Origin: CAKSST01 sp045535505
Lineage (GTDB): Bacteria > Bacillota > Clostridia > Oscillospirales > Acutalibacteraceae
DNA length: 64,000 nucleotides
NCBI GenBank assembly: GCA_045535505.1
Contig: JAZSLU010000006.1
Coordinates: 1 to 64,000, forward strand
Direction of reading: 5' to 3'
Positions 31,559 through 39,416 of the stretch are shown here, in pieces. The position numbers were made by a program, and so were the translations under genes. The notes beneath the pieces were generated by a model. That model was not told where the DNA came from and did not search any database. It saw only the letters and a program-made list of their open reading frames with translations. Every line of letters begins with the position of its first letter. The stretch's first letter is position 1.

Positions 31559-33535
31559 ATGCAAAAAGAAGTTGCAAAAAACAGAATAGATGAACTTTAT
31601 GCACTTATAGAATATCATAACAACAAATATTATGTTCATGATGACCCTGAACTTGAAGATTTTGAGTATGATGCTCTAAACAATGAACTCAAAATACTTG
31701 AAGCTCAGTTTCCCGAGTTTAAGCGTGAAAATTCGCCCACCGCTAAGGTTGGAGGTATGGCACTTGCTCAGTTCGAGCCGGTTACACATACTGTACGAAT
31801 GGAAAGTTTGCAAGATGTTTTTTCCTTGGATGAGGTTGATTTATTTGTAGATAGAATTAAATTTATTTCAAGCAATACTATGTTTTCTGTTGAACCTAAA
31901 ATTGACGGATTATCCGTTTCGCTTGAGTATAATAAAGGTAAATTTATTATGGGCTCAACAAGAGGCGACGGTGATGTTGGTGAAAACGTAACTGCTAATC
32001 TAATGACCATTAAAAGCATTCCTAAAACAATAAATTTTAAAGGTAAATTAGAAGTTCGTGGCGAGGTTTATATGCCGCATAACAGTTTTTTTAAATTGCG
32101 TGAATATCAAGAGCTTAACGGAGAAAAACCTGCAAAAAATCCTCGCAATGCTGCAGCAGGCTCGTTGCGTCAAAAAAACTCTGAAATCACGGCAAAAAGG
32201 GAACTGGATATATTTATCTTCAATATCCAACAGATTGAAAATATCCGTTTTTCTTCTCATCTTGAATCATTGGAGTTTTTAAAAGAACAAGGATTTTCTG
32301 TTCTTCCTTTTTATTATAATTGCTCAACTGCTACTGAGGTTAAAAATTGTATTGCTGAAATAGGTGATATGCGTGGTGGTTTACAGTTTGATATAGATGG
32401 TGCGGTTGTCAAAACAGACGACCTTTATTTGAGAGAGCAAATTGGAAGCACGTCAAAGTTTCCTAAATGGGCGGTCGCTTTTAAATATCCGCCTGAGGAA
32501 AAACAGACCGTTTTGCTTGATATTGAGGTTAACGTTGGAAGAACCGGCGCATTAACACCAACTGCCGTTTTTGAGCCAATTACACTAGCTGGTACTACGG
32601 TAAGCCGAGCAGTTTTGCACAATCAAGATTTTATTAATGAAAAGTCTATTGGAATAGGCGATACAATCGTTGTTAGAAAAGCTGGTGATATAATACCAGA
32701 AGTTGTTGCTAAAGCTAAAGATTGCGAAAATCATTCGGTTTTTAAATTGCCATCTTTTTGTCCTGTCTGTAACAGCCCTGTTTATAAAGATGACGACGAG
32801 GCGGTTGTGCGTTGCGTAAACGTCTTATGTCCTGCACAACAACTTCGGAATCTAATTCATTTTTGCAGCCGTCCTGCAATGGATATAGAGGGTTTTGGCG
32901 AAGCGGTGCTGGAAACATTACTAAACGAAAATTTAATTTCATCACCCATTGATTTATATTATCTGAAAAAAGAAGATATTGTAAAACTTGACCGTTTTGG
33001 AGAAAAATCTGCTGATAATATGTTGGCGGCGGTTGAAAAATCCAAGCAAAACGATCTTTATAGGCTGATTTTTGGTTTTGGCATTCATCATATAGGGCAA
33101 AAGGCGGCAAAATTGCTTTGCGAGACGTTTGGAAATATGGATAATATTCTTAATGCTTCTATGGAAGACGTGCTTAAAATCGATGGTTATGGCAATGTGA
33201 TGGCACAAAGCCTAATTGATTTTTTAACCAATCCTCAAAATGTTAATCTTATTAATCAATTTAAACAGATTGGTATGAACATGAAATGTCTTACAGAGGT
33301 AAAGGACACACGTTTTGCAGGAATGACATTTGTTTTAACCGGCACACTACCAACCTATACACGTGCTGATGCTGCAAAAATTATTGAAAGTTTTGGCGGC
33401 AAAACATCATCATCGGTTTCAAAAAAGACTAATTATGTTCTTGCAGGAGAAGATGCGGGTTCAAAGCTTACAAAAGCGCAACAACTTGGCATAACGGTTA
33501 TTGATGAGGAACAATTTAATCAAATGATAAAATAA
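31559..33535 (+). CDS. ligA: NAD-dependent DNA ligase LigA
   Basis: A 658-residue essential ligase that seals nicks in replication and repair using NAD. The adenylation domain holds the catalytic lysine in EPKIDGLSVSLEY, with TRGDGDVGENVT and AAGSLRQKN. An OB fold follows, then a four-cysteine zinc finger (CPVC, CVNVLC), helix-hairpin-helix repeats and a C-terminal BRCT domain (FAGMTFVLTGTLPTYTRADA). All domains are intact. The ATG is within a GGTGAG context nine bases after yunB. A terminator follows the stop. Confidence 0.97.
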   Translation: MQKEVAKNRIDELYALIEYHNNKYYVHDDPELEDFEYDALNNELKILEAQFPEFKRENSPTAKVGGMALAQFEPVTHTVRMESLQDVFSLDEVDLFVDRIKFISSNTMFSVEPKIDGLSVSLEYNKGKFIMGSTRGDGDVGENVTANLMTIKSIPKTINFKGKLEVRGEVYMPHNSFFKLREYQELNGEKPAKNPRNAAAGSLRQKNSEITAKRELDIFIFNIQQIENIRFSSHLESLEFLKEQGFSVLPFYYNCSTATEVKNCIAEIGDMRGGLQFDIDGAVVKTDDLYLREQIGSTSKFPKWAVAFKYPPEEKQTVLLDIEVNVGRTGALTPTAVFEPITLAGTTVSRAVLHNQDFINEKSIGIGDTIVVRKAGDIIPEVVAKAKDCENHSVFKLPSFCPVCNSPVYKDDDEAVVRCVNVLCPAQQLRNLIHFCSRPAMDIEGFGEAVLETLLNENLISSPIDLYYLKKEDIVKLDRFGEKSADNMLAAVEKSKQNDLYRLIFGFGIHHIGQKAAKLLCETFGNMDNILNASMEDVLKIDGYGNVMAQSLIDFLTNPQNVNLINQFKQIGMNMKCLTEVKDTRFAGMTFVLTGTLPTYTRADAAKIIESFGGKTSSSVSKKTNYVLAGEDAGSKLTKAQQLGITVIDEEQFNQMIK

Positions 33536-33540
33536 AAACA

Positions 33541-33577
33541 ATAAATACCGCTGTTTTAGCGGTATTTATTTATTTTT
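33541..33577 (+). terminator. Intrinsic terminator after ligA
   Basis: A 12-bp stem (ATAAATACCGCT / AGCGGTATTTAT) with GTTTT loop and a T-rich tail. Confidence 0.88.
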
Positions 33578-33612
33578 GTAGGATATAATAATGCTAAAAG
33601 GAGGGAAACCAG

Positions 33613-33843
33613 TTGAAAAAGTTGTTTTTAATTTTATTTGCTGTTGCAATTATTGCTTCAATGTTTACAGGTTGTGCAAGAACCAAGGGTGAAAACGAAC
33701 CCGGCGGCGTTAACTCAAATGATGGTTCATTGGCATCTAATATATCTTCAATGACGGATAGCGGCATGATGTCTTCAGTAAAAGAGGGCGTTAACAGCAC
33801 AACATCATCGATAAAAAATGATGTTTCTTCAATACTACAATAA
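33613..33843 (+). CDS. Small Ser/Asn-rich lipoprotein
   Basis: A 76-residue protein of unknown function. It has a signal peptide (KKLFLILFAVAIIASMFTGC) with lipobox FTGC, the cysteine at about residue 20. The mature part of about 56 residues is low in hydrophobic residues, rich in Ser, Asn, Gly and Met, and predicted disordered. The TTG start at 33613 is supported by a strong AGGAGGG site eight bases upstream. It is a single-gene unit with its own terminator. It might anchor something at the cell surface or be a small sporulation lipoprotein; neither is shown. Confidence 0.72.
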   Translation: MKKLFLILFAVAIIASMFTGCARTKGENEPGGVNSNDGSLASNISSMTDSGMMSSVKEGVNSTTSSIKNDVSSILQ

Positions 33844-33849
33844 TTTTTT

Positions 33850-33880
33850 AAGGCTGTTCTATCAAGAACAGCCTTTTTGA
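33850..33880 (+). terminator. Intrinsic terminator after the lipoprotein gene
   Basis: An 11-bp stem (AAGGCTGTTCT / AGAACAGCCTT) with a four-base loop and a T tract. Confidence 0.9.
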
Positions 33881-33943
33881 TTTAAAATATACATAAAAAT
33901 ATCAAAAAACAGATTATTTGAGCAAAATATTCCATTTAATTAA

Positions 33944-33972
33944 TTGACAACAGGCGAAAAGGGGGATATAAT
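33944..33972 (+). promoter_or_regulatory. Consensus sigma-A-type promoter of fba
   Basis: Perfect TTGACA, 17-base spacer and perfect TATAAT (33967-33972), as expected for an abundant glycolytic enzyme. Confidence 0.88.
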
Positions 33973-34001
33973 ATAAACAAATAAAATTAAGGAGAATTAT
34001 T

Positions 34002-34940
34002 ATGCCATTAGTAACTACAACAGAAATGTTCAAAAAAGCATATGACGGCGGCTATGCTATCGGTGCTTTTAACGTAAACAACATGGAAATTGTTCAGGGT
34101 ATCACTGAGGCAGCACGTGCAGAAAAAGCACCCCTTATTCTGCAGGTTTCAAAAGGCGCTCGCGCTTATGCAAACCACACTTATCTTGTAAAGCTTGTTG
34201 AAGCTGCTGTTATGGAATGTCCTGAAATTCCGATCGCCCTTCACCTTGACCACGGTCCTGACTTTGAGACCTGTAAGTCATGCATTGACGGCGGTTTTAC
34301 ATCAGTTATGATTGACGCTTCTTCAAAGCCCTTTGAAGAGAATATTGAGATAACCAAAAAGGTTGTTGAATATGCTCATGCACACGGCGTTGTTGTTGAG
34401 GCTGAACTTGGTACTCTTGCAGGTATCGAAGATGATGTGAAAGTTGCAGAAGGCGCTGCTTCTTACACACGTCCTGAAGAGGTTCAGGAATTTGTTGAGA
34501 AAACAGGTTGCGACTCTCTTGCTATTGCTATCGGTACATCACACGGCGCTTACAAATTTAAACCCGGCACAAAACCCCAGCTTCGTTTTGACGTTCTTCG
34601 TGAAGTTGAAAAGAATCTTCCCGGTTTCCCGATTGTTCTTCACGGCGCATCATCTGTTCCCCAAGAGTATGTTCAGATGATTAACGAAAACGGCGGTAAT
34701 ATGCCTGGTGCTATCGGCGTTCCCGAAGATCAGCTTCGTGAAGCTGCACGTTCAGCAGTTTGCAAAATCAACATTGACTCTGACCTTCGTCTTACAATGA
34801 CTGGTACAATCCGTAAATACTTTAACGAGCATCCCGAACACTTTGATCCTCGTGAGTATCTTAAACCTGCTCGCGCAAACATCGTTGAGACTGTTCGTCA
34901 TAAACTCGTTAATGTTCTTGGCTGCAACGGCAAAGCATAA
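34002..34940 (+). CDS. fba: Class II fructose-1,6-bisphosphate aldolase
   Basis: A 312-residue zinc-dependent aldolase that splits fructose 1,6-bisphosphate into dihydroxyacetone phosphate and glyceraldehyde 3-phosphate. Metal and substrate residues lie in IALHLDHGPDFE, VEAELGTLAGIEDD, GTSHGAYKF and IVLHGASSVP, and the NINIDSDLR-like strand appears as KINIDSDLRLTMTG. Codon use is noticeably more C-rich at third positions than in neighbours (many GGC, TTC, CGT), a sign of high expression. It has a consensus promoter, an AAGGAG site and its own terminator. Confidence 0.97.
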   Translation: MPLVTTTEMFKKAYDGGYAIGAFNVNNMEIVQGITEAARAEKAPLILQVSKGARAYANHTYLVKLVEAAVMECPEIPIALHLDHGPDFETCKSCIDGGFTSVMIDASSKPFEENIEITKKVVEYAHAHGVVVEAELGTLAGIEDDVKVAEGAASYTRPEEVQEFVEKTGCDSLAIAIGTSHGAYKFKPGTKPQLRFDVLREVEKNLPGFPIVLHGASSVPQEYVQMINENGGNMPGAIGVPEDQLREAARSAVCKINIDSDLRLTMTGTIRKYFNEHPEHFDPREYLKPARANIVETVRHKLVNVLGCNGKA

Positions 34941-34953
34941 ATTTAAAATTTTT

Positions 34954-34991
34954 AATACCGAAGCGCATTATGTGCTTCGGTATTTTTTTAT
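34954..34991 (+). terminator. Intrinsic terminator after fba
   Basis: An 11-bp stem (AATACCGAAGC / GCTTCGGTATT) with a T tract. Confidence 0.88.
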
Positions 34992-35063
34992 TTTTGTTAT
35001 ATATTTTAATCCAAAGCATATAATTAATCTATAAAATATTATTATAAATGTGAGGAAGTTAAT

Positions 35064-36866
35064 ATGACAAAAAATAGATATGTAGGCGATTATCCAGTTA
35101 TTGGCATCCGTCCCATTGTTGACGGTCGTCGTGGCCCTTTAAAACTTCGAGAGAGTCTTGAGGGACAAGTTATGGAACTTGCACTTGCTGCAAAAAAATT
35201 ATTTGAAGAAAATCTTTTTTATTCTAATGGCGAACCTGTAAAGGTTGTTGTTTCTGATAAAACTATAGGACGTGTTCTTGAGGCTGCTGCCTGTGCTGAC
35301 CAGTTTAAAAAGGCGGGTGTTGATATTACACTTTCTGTAACACCTTGTTGGTGTTATGGCTCTGAAACGATGGATATGGATCCGGCAACAATCAAAGGCG
35401 TTTGGGGATTTAATGGTACTGAAAGACCGGGAGCGGTTTATCTTGCCGCCGTTTTGGCGTCACATGCGCAAAAAGGCTTGCCGGCATTTGGCATTTACGG
35501 TCATGAAGTTCAAGACAGAGATAAGGTTAGTGAAATTCCGCAAGATGTTAGGGAAAAACTTCTCCGCTTTGGTCGTGCGGCAGTTGCTGTTGCAACAATG
35601 AGAGGTAAATCATACCTTCAAATTGGTTCTCAGTGTATGGGTATTGCCGGCTCAATTATGGATCAAGACTTTATTGAGTCATACCTTGGTATGCGCGTTG
35701 AATCGGTTGACGAGGTTGAAATTCTTCGCCGAATGGAAGAAGGAATCTATGACGAATATGAATATAAAAAAGCACTTGCTTGGACAAAAGAACACTGTAA
35801 AGAGGGCCGTGACGATAACCCCGAATCTGTTAAATTTAGCGATGAGCAAAAAGAAAAGCAGTGGGAATTCACTGTTAAAATGTACTGTATTATAAAAGAC
35901 CTTATGGCAGGAAACCAAAATCTGCCCGATTTTGCCGAGGAAGAAAAGGTTGGCCATAATGCCATTGTCGGCGGTTTTCAGGGACAAAGGCAGTGGACGG
36001 ACCATTGGCCTAACTGTGACTACCCAGAGGCATTGTTAAGTTCAACATTTGACCATAATGGTGCCAGAGAGCCTTATACTCTGGCAACAGAAAACGATAT
36101 TTTGAATGGTCTTGGTATGCTGTTTATGCGTTTGCTTACACATCGTGCTCAAATCTTTGCGGACGTTCGCACTTATTGGTCAAGCCAAGCAGTTGAGCGT
36201 GTTACGGGTTACAATCTTTCAAACAAGGCAGCAGAATCTGATGGTGTTATTCATCTTCTTAACTCTGGTGCTGCTTGCTTGGATGCTTGCGGTGAATGTA
36301 AAGATGAGAACGGTAATGCCATTATGAAAAAATGGTGGGAAGTTACCGACCAAGAAATTAAAAAGATGACCGATGCAACAGTTTGGTGTGAGGCGGGTTT
36401 TGATAATTTCCGTGGCGGCGGTTTTTCAAGCCATTTTATAACTCGTGCCGAAATGCCCTGTACAATGATAAGACTTAATCTTGTTAAAGGTTTAGGCCCT
36501 GTAATGCAGATTGCTGAAGGCTGGACAGTAAACCTTCCCAATGATGTTTCTGATAAACTTATGGAAAGAACTAATCCAACATGGCCTTGCACTTGGTTCG
36601 CTCCTCGCTGTGACGGTAAAGATGGCAGTCCTTTTAAAACAGCATATGATGTAATGAATAATTGGGGTGCTAATCATGGCGCAATTAGTTATGGCCATAT
36701 TGGTGCTGACGTTATTACAATGTGCTCGATGCTTCGAATTCCTGTTTGTATGCATAACGTTCCAAAAGATGATATATTCAGACCTGCTGCTTGGAATGCT
36801 TTTGGTATGGATAAAGAAGGTCAGGATTATAGAGCGTGTCAGACTTATGGACCTTTATATAAATAA
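35064..36866 (+). CDS. fucI: L-fucose isomerase
   Basis: A 600-residue enzyme matching FucI (E. coli about 591), which converts L-fucose to L-fuculose, and often D-arabinose to D-ribulose. The N-terminus YPVIGIRPIVDGRRGPLKLRESLE, the KSYLQIGSQCMGIAGSIMDQDF segment and the metal-site region around ALLSSTFDHNGAREPYTLATENDILNG and GAISYGHIGADV are typical. A GTGAGGAAG site precedes the ATG. No fuculokinase, fuculose-phosphate aldolase, fucose permease or fucosidase gene is adjacent. It stands alone between terminators, so its partner genes must be elsewhere. Confidence 0.93.
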   Translation: MTKNRYVGDYPVIGIRPIVDGRRGPLKLRESLEGQVMELALAAKKLFEENLFYSNGEPVKVVVSDKTIGRVLEAAACADQFKKAGVDITLSVTPCWCYGSETMDMDPATIKGVWGFNGTERPGAVYLAAVLASHAQKGLPAFGIYGHEVQDRDKVSEIPQDVREKLLRFGRAAVAVATMRGKSYLQIGSQCMGIAGSIMDQDFIESYLGMRVESVDEVEILRRMEEGIYDEYEYKKALAWTKEHCKEGRDDNPESVKFSDEQKEKQWEFTVKMYCIIKDLMAGNQNLPDFAEEEKVGHNAIVGGFQGQRQWTDHWPNCDYPEALLSSTFDHNGAREPYTLATENDILNGLGMLFMRLLTHRAQIFADVRTYWSSQAVERVTGYNLSNKAAESDGVIHLLNSGAACLDACGECKDENGNAIMKKWWEVTDQEIKKMTDATVWCEAGFDNFRGGGFSSHFITRAEMPCTMIRLNLVKGLGPVMQIAEGWTVNLPNDVSDKLMERTNPTWPCTWFAPRCDGKDGSPFKTAYDVMNNWGANHGAISYGHIGADVITMCSMLRIPVCMHNVPKDDIFRPAAWNAFGMDKEGQDYRACQTYGPLYK

Positions 36867-36880
36867 TTTGCAAAAATTAA

Positions 36881-36912
36881 AACACCCGTTGATTAGAACG
36901 GGTGTTAATTTT
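36881..36912. terminator. Terminator between fucI and the SDR gene
   Basis: A 10-bp stem (AACACCCGTT / AACGGGTGTT) with loop GATTAG, flanked by A-rich and T-rich runs, lies between convergent genes. Confidence 0.85.
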
Positions 36913-36928
36913 TATAAATAAAATTAAA

Positions 36929-37663
36929 TTAAATTAATATACCGCCGTTTGGGCTTAAAACCTGACCGGTAATAAATTCGCCGCCTTCACCGCACAAAAA
37001 CAAAATTGAACGCGCAACTTCGGTTGCATTACCAATTCTGCCAAGAGGAGTTTCGTCGGCAAGCATATTAACATCTTCAATTGAAAGGTTAGCGTTCATT
37101 GATGTGTCAATAACACCGGGAGCAACGCAATTTACTCGTATATTGCTTGGACCGAGTTCTTTGGCGAGTGCTTTTGTAAAACCAATTACACCGGCTTTTG
37201 CCGCTGAATAATGTACTTCGCAAGAGCCGCCTGAAATTCCCCATATTGATGATACGTTAATGATTGTGCCGTTTTTGTTTTCAAGAAGATAGGGAAGGGC
37301 GGCCTGAGTGCAATTAAATGTTCCGGTAAGATTAACATCAAGCATATTTTTCCAATCATAGTCGGTTATATCATTGAAAACCTTTTGTTGTGATATTCCG
37401 GCATTGTTCACTAATGCATCAATAGTTCCGAACTTATAAGCCGTTTCTTTCATCACCAGGTCAGCTTCAAGTCGATTTGTTACATTAAGCTTATGTAATT
37501 CAACATTATATCCATGTGATCGCAAAGACCTGACCAAAAGGCTTGCCGACTCGCGCGAATCATTATAACAAACCATAACATTCCATCCGGCTTCTGCAAA
37601 CAATATTGCTGTTGCAGAACCAATGCCTTTGGAAGAACCGGTAATTACAACTGTTTTTGACAT
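36929..37663 (-). CDS. SDR family oxidoreductase, 3-oxoacyl-ACP reductase-like
   Basis: A 244-residue classical short-chain dehydrogenase. The NAD(P)-binding motif is TGSSKGIGSA, followed by NNAGIS. The catalytic triad lies in NVSSIWG and HYSAAKAGVIGFTKALAKELG, and the end ITGQVLSPNGGILI resembles FabG (usually GQTLxVDGG). It may be a true 3-oxoacyl-ACP reductase or a reductase of another substrate. No other fatty-acid synthesis gene is nearby, which argues for a non-FabG role. A GGAGG site precedes the start. It is divergent from proC, with its own promoter. Confidence 0.85.
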   Translation of the reverse strand: MSKTVVITGSSKGIGSATAILFAEAGWNVMVCYNDSRESASLLVRSLRSHGYNVELHKLNVTNRLEADLVMKETAYKFGTIDALVNNAGISQQKVFNDITDYDWKNMLDVNLTGTFNCTQAALPYLLENKNGTIINVSSIWGISGGSCEVHYSAAKAGVIGFTKALAKELGPSNIRVNCVAPGVIDTSMNANLSIEDVNMLADETPLGRIGNATEVARSILFLCGEGGEFITGQVLSPNGGILI

Positions 37664-37692
37664 TTAAAAACCTCCGAATTGATGTTTTCTTA

Positions 37693-37721
37693 ATTATAAC
37701 ATTAAAAAATATTTTTTTCAA
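37693..37721 (-). promoter_or_regulatory. Sigma-A-type promoter of the SDR gene
   Basis: On the minus strand TTGAAA (37716-37721), 17-base spacer, perfect TATAAT (37693-37698). Confidence 0.65.
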
Positions 37722-37804
37722 TCATAATTGCTAAAAACCGCAATTTGTAGTTAACATAAATAGATATAAAAACAAAATATTGAGGTTGACATAAACAGTT
37801 TACA

Positions 37805-37822
37805 TAACATTGCAAAATGTTA
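37805..37822. promoter_or_regulatory. Inverted repeat upstream of proC
   Basis: TAACATT-GCAA-AATGTTA is a perfect 7+7 inverted repeat just upstream of the proC -35. In addition AGTTTAC (37797-37803) is the reverse complement of GTAAACT (37856-37862), which covers the -10, and GTTGACATAAA occurs twice (about 37785 and 37833). This is a candidate operator region for an unknown regulator. Confidence 0.4.
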
Positions 37823-37833
37823 CAAAATTGTAG

Positions 37834-37862
37834 TTGACATAAAATTATGCATAGTGTAAACT
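37834..37862 (+). promoter_or_regulatory. Sigma-A-type promoter of proC
   Basis: Perfect TTGACA (37834-37839), 17-base spacer, TAAACT (37857-37862). Confidence 0.65.
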
Positions 37863-37904
37863 AACAATAACGGACTAAATCTCTTATTTTAGGGCGGTTT
37901 TTTT

Positions 37905-38696
37905 ATGTCTAATTTTAAAGTTTCATTTATTGGTTGCGGTAATATGGCAACAGCAATTATGTCAGGCGCAATCTCGCAAGGTTACATAAAACCATCTCAA
38001 ATTTATGGATATGATGTTGACCAAACAAAAAAAATTGTTATAGAAAATTTGGGCGCAAATTTTGTTGACAGCATTGAAAAAGCCACAGAATGTGATTTTG
38101 TGTTTTTGTCTGTTAAACCTCAAATTTGTGCTGAGGTTTTGCCCTTGCTGAATGGCAAAATTAATAGTTGTGTTGTTTCTATTGTTGCCGGTTTAAAGAC
38201 TCAGAAAATTGAATCGTATATTGGAAAAGTGCCTATAATTCGTGTTATGCCTAATACGCCTGTTATGGTTAATTCAGGTGCGGCAGGAATATGTAAAAAC
38301 AACCTCGTTGACGACAAAATGTTTTCCTTTGTTGAAGGAATTTTTAATTCGTGCGGTGTTTGCAGCGCTATTGAGGAAGATTTAATGGATGCCGTAACTG
38401 CATTAAGCGGTAGTGGCCCTGCGTATGTTTTCCGTTTTGTTAAAGTGATGTGTGAACAGGCAACAGCACTTGGTTTGCCTGATTTAGTTGCTTTAAGGCT
38501 TGCGTGTGCTACCCTTCGTGGCGGTGCCGAAATGCTTGAAAAAAGCGGCATGAGCGCACAAGAACTTATTAAAATGGTTTCTTCGCCCAATGGCACAACC
38601 GTTGCCGGCCTTTCAAAACTTGATGAAAATGGTTTTGACGATGCTGTAAAAGCGTGTGTTAAAGCTGCGCACGATCGTTCTAAAGAATTATCATAA
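37905..38696 (+). CDS. proC: Pyrroline-5-carboxylate reductase
   Basis: A 263-residue NAD(P)H-dependent enzyme for the last step of proline synthesis. The dinucleotide-binding N-terminus is FIGCGNMATAIMSGA. FLSVKPQ, IRVMPNTPVMVNSGAAG and the dimer/active-site region ALSGSGPAYVFRF, then SSPNGTTVAGLSKLDE, are diagnostic. No proA or proB is adjacent, so the substrate may come from ornithine or from a distant proAB. It is divergent from an SDR reductase and preceded by inverted repeats that may control it. Confidence 0.95.
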   Translation: MSNFKVSFIGCGNMATAIMSGAISQGYIKPSQIYGYDVDQTKKIVIENLGANFVDSIEKATECDFVFLSVKPQICAEVLPLLNGKINSCVVSIVAGLKTQKIESYIGKVPIIRVMPNTPVMVNSGAAGICKNNLVDDKMFSFVEGIFNSCGVCSAIEEDLMDAVTALSGSGPAYVFRFVKVMCEQATALGLPDLVALRLACATLRGGAEMLEKSGMSAQELIKMVSSPNGTTVAGLSKLDENGFDDAVKACVKAAHDRSKELS

Positions 38697-38701
38697 ATTT
38701 T

Positions 38702-38730
38702 GCATATAACTTGTCCTTATCGCATAGAAT
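38702..38730 (+). promoter_or_regulatory. Sigma-E-type promoter of spoIIM
   Basis: GCATATA (six of seven bases of KMATATT) and, 14 bases on, CATAGAAT (close to CATACAMT), 33 bases before the spoIIM start. B. subtilis spoIIM is sigma-E dependent. Confidence 0.65.
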
Positions 38731-38763
38731 TTACTAAAATATCTATGTCAAGGGGAAGTATTT

Positions 38764-39396
38764 ATGAGAAAAACAACAGTCGTTAGGTTACGCGGTGCAA
38801 AATTTTTTGATGCTGTTAATCAAAACTATACACTGCTTTTAATGCTTTTATCGGTTTTAGTTGGTGTTGTGATAGGAGCATTAAAAATTAAAAACGCTGA
38901 TACAGAAGTTTTTTTGTCTATTGCACAAAAGTTAGATAATTATGTTGCTTTAAGGCAAGATAAAAGCATTTTTGTCGTTTTTCTTAAAACAATTTTTTCC
39001 TGGCTGCCTTTTGTTGCTACGGCATTTTTATGTGGAACAAGCCTTGCCGGTATGGCAACTGTGCCCCTCGTTGTTGGATATTTTGGTTATACATACGGTA
39101 TCATTTCTGCATATCTTTATACTACTTTTTCGATAAAGGGTATAGGTTTTTGTTTGTTGGTTATATTACCTGCAAATGTAATTATATCTTTCGCACTTAT
39201 GCTTGCTTGTAGGGAATCATTTGCATTTTCTTTATTAATGGCAAAATTAGCATTGCGAACAAAAGGTGGCACACATATATATTTTGATTTTAAAAATTAT
39301 TGTCTGAGATATCTTTTTGTTTTACTAATACTGCTGTCATCATCATTGGTTGATTGTATGTTTTTTAAAGCGTTCGGAGGTTTTTTCAGCTTTTAA
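38764..39396 (+). CDS. spoIIM: Stage II sporulation protein M
   Basis: A 210-residue membrane protein with about five hydrophobic segments. SpoIIM, with SpoIID and SpoIIP, forms the machine that dissolves septal peptidoglycan and drives engulfment of the forespore. Family features are the N-terminal TLLLMLLSVLVGVVIGAL helix, FVVFLKTIFSWLPFVATAFLCGTSLAG and YFGYTYGIISAYLYTTF. The ATG follows AGGGGAAG. A sigma-E-type promoter is seen upstream. The spoIIM-xerD order is conserved in B. subtilis and relatives, and xerD follows here 21 bases later. Confidence 0.93.
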   Translation: MRKTTVVRLRGAKFFDAVNQNYTLLLMLLSVLVGVVIGALKIKNADTEVFLSIAQKLDNYVALRQDKSIFVVFLKTIFSWLPFVATAFLCGTSLAGMATVPLVVGYFGYTYGIISAYLYTTFSIKGIGFCLLVILPANVIISFALMLACRESFAFSLLMAKLALRTKGGTHIYFDFKNYCLRYLFVLLILLSSSLVDCMFFKAFGGFFSF

Positions 39397-39416
39397 AAGG
39401 AAGTGAAATTAATAAA

